Part shown: piece by piece, positions 4,471 to 6,524 of the stretch | How the letters are laid out: every line of letters begins with the position of its first letter | How positions within the stretch are numbered: position 1 is the first letter of the stretch | Assembly: GCA_004296145.1 (NCBI GenBank) | Contig: SEBM01000240.1 | Location: 1-6,524 of the forward strand | Origin: Flavobacterium sp. | Lineage (GTDB): Bacteria; Bacteroidota; Bacteroidia; Flavobacteriales; Flavobacteriaceae | Length of the DNA stretch: 6,524 bases | Reading direction: 5' to 3' | Translations under genes and position numbers: made by a program | The notes under the pieces: model-generated | The model's input: the letters and a program-made list of their open reading frames with translations, nothing else | The model's database searches: none | What the model was told of the DNA's origin: nothing

Positions 4471-6524
4471 AACTTATTAATTGCGTTAACAATATATTCA
4501 GGAACTATAAAATCTTGATATTCTGGAGTTCCTCTTTTCTCAAGATTAGTTTTCAATTTAATTGCGAGGTCTAAAGCATTTTCACCCTTTCCAACTGAAT
4601 TAAGATAGCGAGAGGCAATAATTGACCTCTTCTTTTCATCGTCAGGAAGAGTTGAATTATTAATGCTGTCTATAATTCTGTCATTTTCTGCACTTTTCCT
4701 CAATTCAACAATGAATTCTGCAATTGTAGAAGTTGGTTCATTATATAAATTAAACAATTCTTCAACTTCATCTTTGTTGTCAATTGAATCAGTTAAGATT
4801 AAACTTGAACCTGCGTTTAGGTAGGCAATTTCATATTCTAAAGTTTTACCAAATGTGTCATTTTGTGAATAGAAGGTTATGTTCGGGTGATTTCCTTCAT
4901 TATACAAACTGTCAAAACTATTCTTTTGATACTCGTAAATTGAGGTGTCGCCATCATATTCAAATGGATAACATTTATTAAATCGAGCTCGAGCTGCTGT
5001 TATGTCTTTTCTTTGAGGGTCTCTATCAGTTAGACAGATAATTTGTTTTGAAATTGTAAATTCTTTTTGGGTATCAAAGAGATATAAAAAATGCTCAAAA
5101 TATCTTCCACCTACATTAATAGTTGCAACATGATTATCTTCTAATGATTTGTTAAGATACTGTGCAAAAATTGACATTAAAACTTGCTCTGCAAGCCCTT
5201 CTACAAATAAAACTTTTTGAGCAAATAACATATCTGATTTTGTTGCATCAAGAAATCTTTCAACATATTTTTTACTATTTACTTGTATAGCTCCTGTTCC
5301 GTCAACAAAAGTTCTAGACGGATAGCCTACTTTTGTTAGACCATTATCATTATGCAAACAAATTATTTCATCTAAATTTACAGCAGACGTTATATTTGTT
5401 GAGTGGCTAGTCACGAATATTTGTCTAACCTTTCTCTTTTTTTTATTTTCATTTAAAAATTTCAGAAACTTATATTGCATTGCTGGATGTAAATGAGCTT
5501 CTGGCTCCTCTATCGCAAGTGTAGAAAAAACCTTCGCATTATTGTCTAAGTAATCAGCATCTGCATTAACCTGCATTTTAGCAAGCAAGAGAGACATATA
5601 TATTAAATTATTATATCCTAAACCATTGTGTGTAGCAGGTATTTTTATACCACTTTCATACTCAACAATTAGTTTTAGCACATTATACATTTCCATTTCT
5701 GAAATAATTCCTTCAAAATTTGGCTTAGCATTATTAAAAGAGGCTCCTGTATCATGCGCATAAGATAAAATTTCAGTTTTACCCGATGCAATTCTAGTAT
5801 GTAACTCATCAACTAAAATTTTCGCTTTTTGGGAGAAATCAACTTTTCTTATCTTAATTTCACTATGTCTTTGCACAGAATCTTTTCCTGCATCAATTTT
5901 AATATCATAATCCATAAAAAAATCAAAAATTTCTCTTAAAAGAGTATTCTTTCCCGTCAACATATCTCTTTCAACATCTCTAATAGCATCTAAAAATTGA
6001 AAGTCAAACTTATTGAGTGACTCTGAATCAGCTATGTTTTGACCAAGTATATCACCTCCCCAAATTTTATATGTATAGAACCTTAAAAAATCATGTTTTA
6101 TAGTCTTCCAACAGCTGAAAATTGCATCATTTGAATCATCAGGAATTTCAGATAATCTGTTTCTATAATTAATTACCTGTTTTTCAGGTAAAAAGAACTC
6201 ATATGTTAAAGTAGCCTCGTAATCAGAATCTAATTTTGTCAACCAATTTGCAACTGTTACCAAATCATCTTCACTTTCATAACTTCCCTTTTTTATAGTA
6301 ACTTCAATACTAATTTTAGGAGGATTTGCTTTAAGTTCTGCTAAAGTTAAATTTTGATTAAAATCATCAATATCTAATTTTTTTATATCCCAATCGAAAG
6401 TATAGACTCTACCATACTTCTCATGTTTGAATGTTCTTGTAAAAGGAAAGTAGTCACATTCTTTTATATAATTATTCCGGAATGCTCTAAGTACTTCGTA
6501 TTGTCTATTTTGGATATTAGAAAA
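4461..6524 (-). CDS. gajA: OLD-family ATPase-TOPRIM endonuclease (GajA-like), N-terminus outside window
   Basis: The frame is open from the right edge to the TAA at 4461-4463, giving 687 visible residues; the TTG at 6263 is only an internal leucine codon, since the 87 residues before it are open and coding-like (YEVLRAFRNNY, YGRVYTFDWDI). Numbering from the edge, the protein shows an ABC-signature-like GLGYNN (301-306), Walker B and D-loop LAIEEPEAHLHP (336-347), switch-histidine FVTSHST (370-376), then a TOPRIM domain with FVEG (440-443, catalytic Glu) and LTDRD (498-502, metal-binding Asp pair), and a C-terminal region of about 185 residues. Walker A must lie beyond the window. In Gabija, GajA is a sequence-specific DNA nickase held in check by nucleotides and paired with GajB. 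VD045 GajA is 578 aa, so this protein is at least about 110 residues longer, mostly in the ATPase part. With the overlapping helicase it is a class 2 OLD system. Confidence 0.88.
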   Translation of the reverse strand, partial: FSNIQNRQYEVLRAFRNNYIKECDYFPFTRTFKHEKYGRVYTFDWDIKKLDIDDFNQNLTLAELKANPPKISIEVTIKKGSYESEDDLVTVANWLTKLDSDYEATLTYEFFLPEKQVINYRNRLSEIPDDSNDAIFSCWKTIKHDFLRFYTYKIWGGDILGQNIADSESLNKFDFQFLDAIRDVERDMLTGKNTLLREIFDFFMDYDIKIDAGKDSVQRHSEIKIRKVDFSQKAKILVDELHTRIASGKTEILSYAHDTGASFNNAKPNFEGIISEMEMYNVLKLIVEYESGIKIPATHNGLGYNNLIYMSLLLAKMQVNADADYLDNNAKVFSTLAIEEPEAHLHPAMQYKFLKFLNENKKKRKVRQIFVTSHSTNITSAVNLDEIICLHNDNGLTKVGYPSRTFVDGTGAIQVNSKKYVERFLDATKSDMLFAQKVLFVEGLAEQVLMSIFAQYLNKSLEDNHVATINVGGRYFEHFLYLFDTQKEFTISKQIICLTDRDPQRKDITAARARFNKCYPFEYDGDTSIYEYQKNSFDSLYNEGNHPNITFYSQNDTFGKTLEYEIAYLNAGSSLILTDSIDNKDEVEELFNLYNEPTSTIAEFIVELRKSAENDRIIDSINNSTLPDDEKKRSIIASRYLNSVGKGENALDLAIKLKTNLEKRGTPEYQDFIVPEYIVNAINKLCP

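Noticed and set aside
2779..6524. Retron, PARIS or other OLD/TOPRIM-containing system instead of Gabija
   Set aside because: No reverse transcriptase or other partner gene is present. The immediate overlapping partner is a complete UvrD-like helicase, which specifies the class 2 OLD arrangement.
1..6524. CRISPR array, tRNA, rRNA or IS element
   Set aside because: I found no spaced direct repeats, no tRNA-like cloverleaf, no rRNA sequence, and no transposase or terminal inverted repeats in the window.

Overview
The window is strongly AT-rich, by eye roughly 30% GC. Its genes lack clear Shine-Dalgarno sequences, and one protein carries an IF-2 N-terminal-like module of a type familiar from Bacteroidota. 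I read it as an accessory region of a Bacteroidota chromosome, probably Flavobacteriia or a relative; this is inference from style, not from a marker gene.

Layout, left to right. Positions 1-209 (+) hold the 3' end of a gene cut by the window edge and apparently broken by a one-base frameshift in an A-run. Positions 210-395 hold a short T-rich tandem repeat and a strong intrinsic terminator, with no gene. Positions 396-1690 (+) hold a two-gene unit: a small MerR/excisionase-type DNA-binding protein, then a 299-aa protein resembling filamentous-phage gpII/X replication initiators. It looks like part of a small integrated phage or element and ends at a hairpin near 1729-1754. Positions 1791-2615 (+) encode a probable Mrr-type PD-(D/E)xK endonuclease with an IF-2-N-like module in front of the nuclease domain. 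Positions 2616-2778 form a convergent intergenic region with a terminator hairpin. Positions 2779-6524 (-) are a two-gene operon: an OLD-family ATPase-TOPRIM nuclease (gajA-like, running off the right edge without its N-terminus) followed, with a 10-bp overlap, by a UvrD-like SF1 helicase (gajB-like).

The minus-strand pair has the architecture of Gabija, a known anti-phage system in which the OLD-type nuclease and the UvrD-like protein form a complex. All helicase motifs and the visible ATPase and TOPRIM motifs are intact, so the system looks functional as far as the window shows. Both proteins are longer than the Bacillus cereus VD045 prototypes, so this is a divergent Gabija-like (class 2 OLD) system rather than a close copy. 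With the neighbouring Mrr-like nuclease it makes a small defence cluster beside a phage-type replication module, which suggests carriage on, or insertion next to, a mobile element. No part of the window demands a wholly new system. The least conventional items are the IF-2-N/Mrr fusion and the enlarged OLD subunit.
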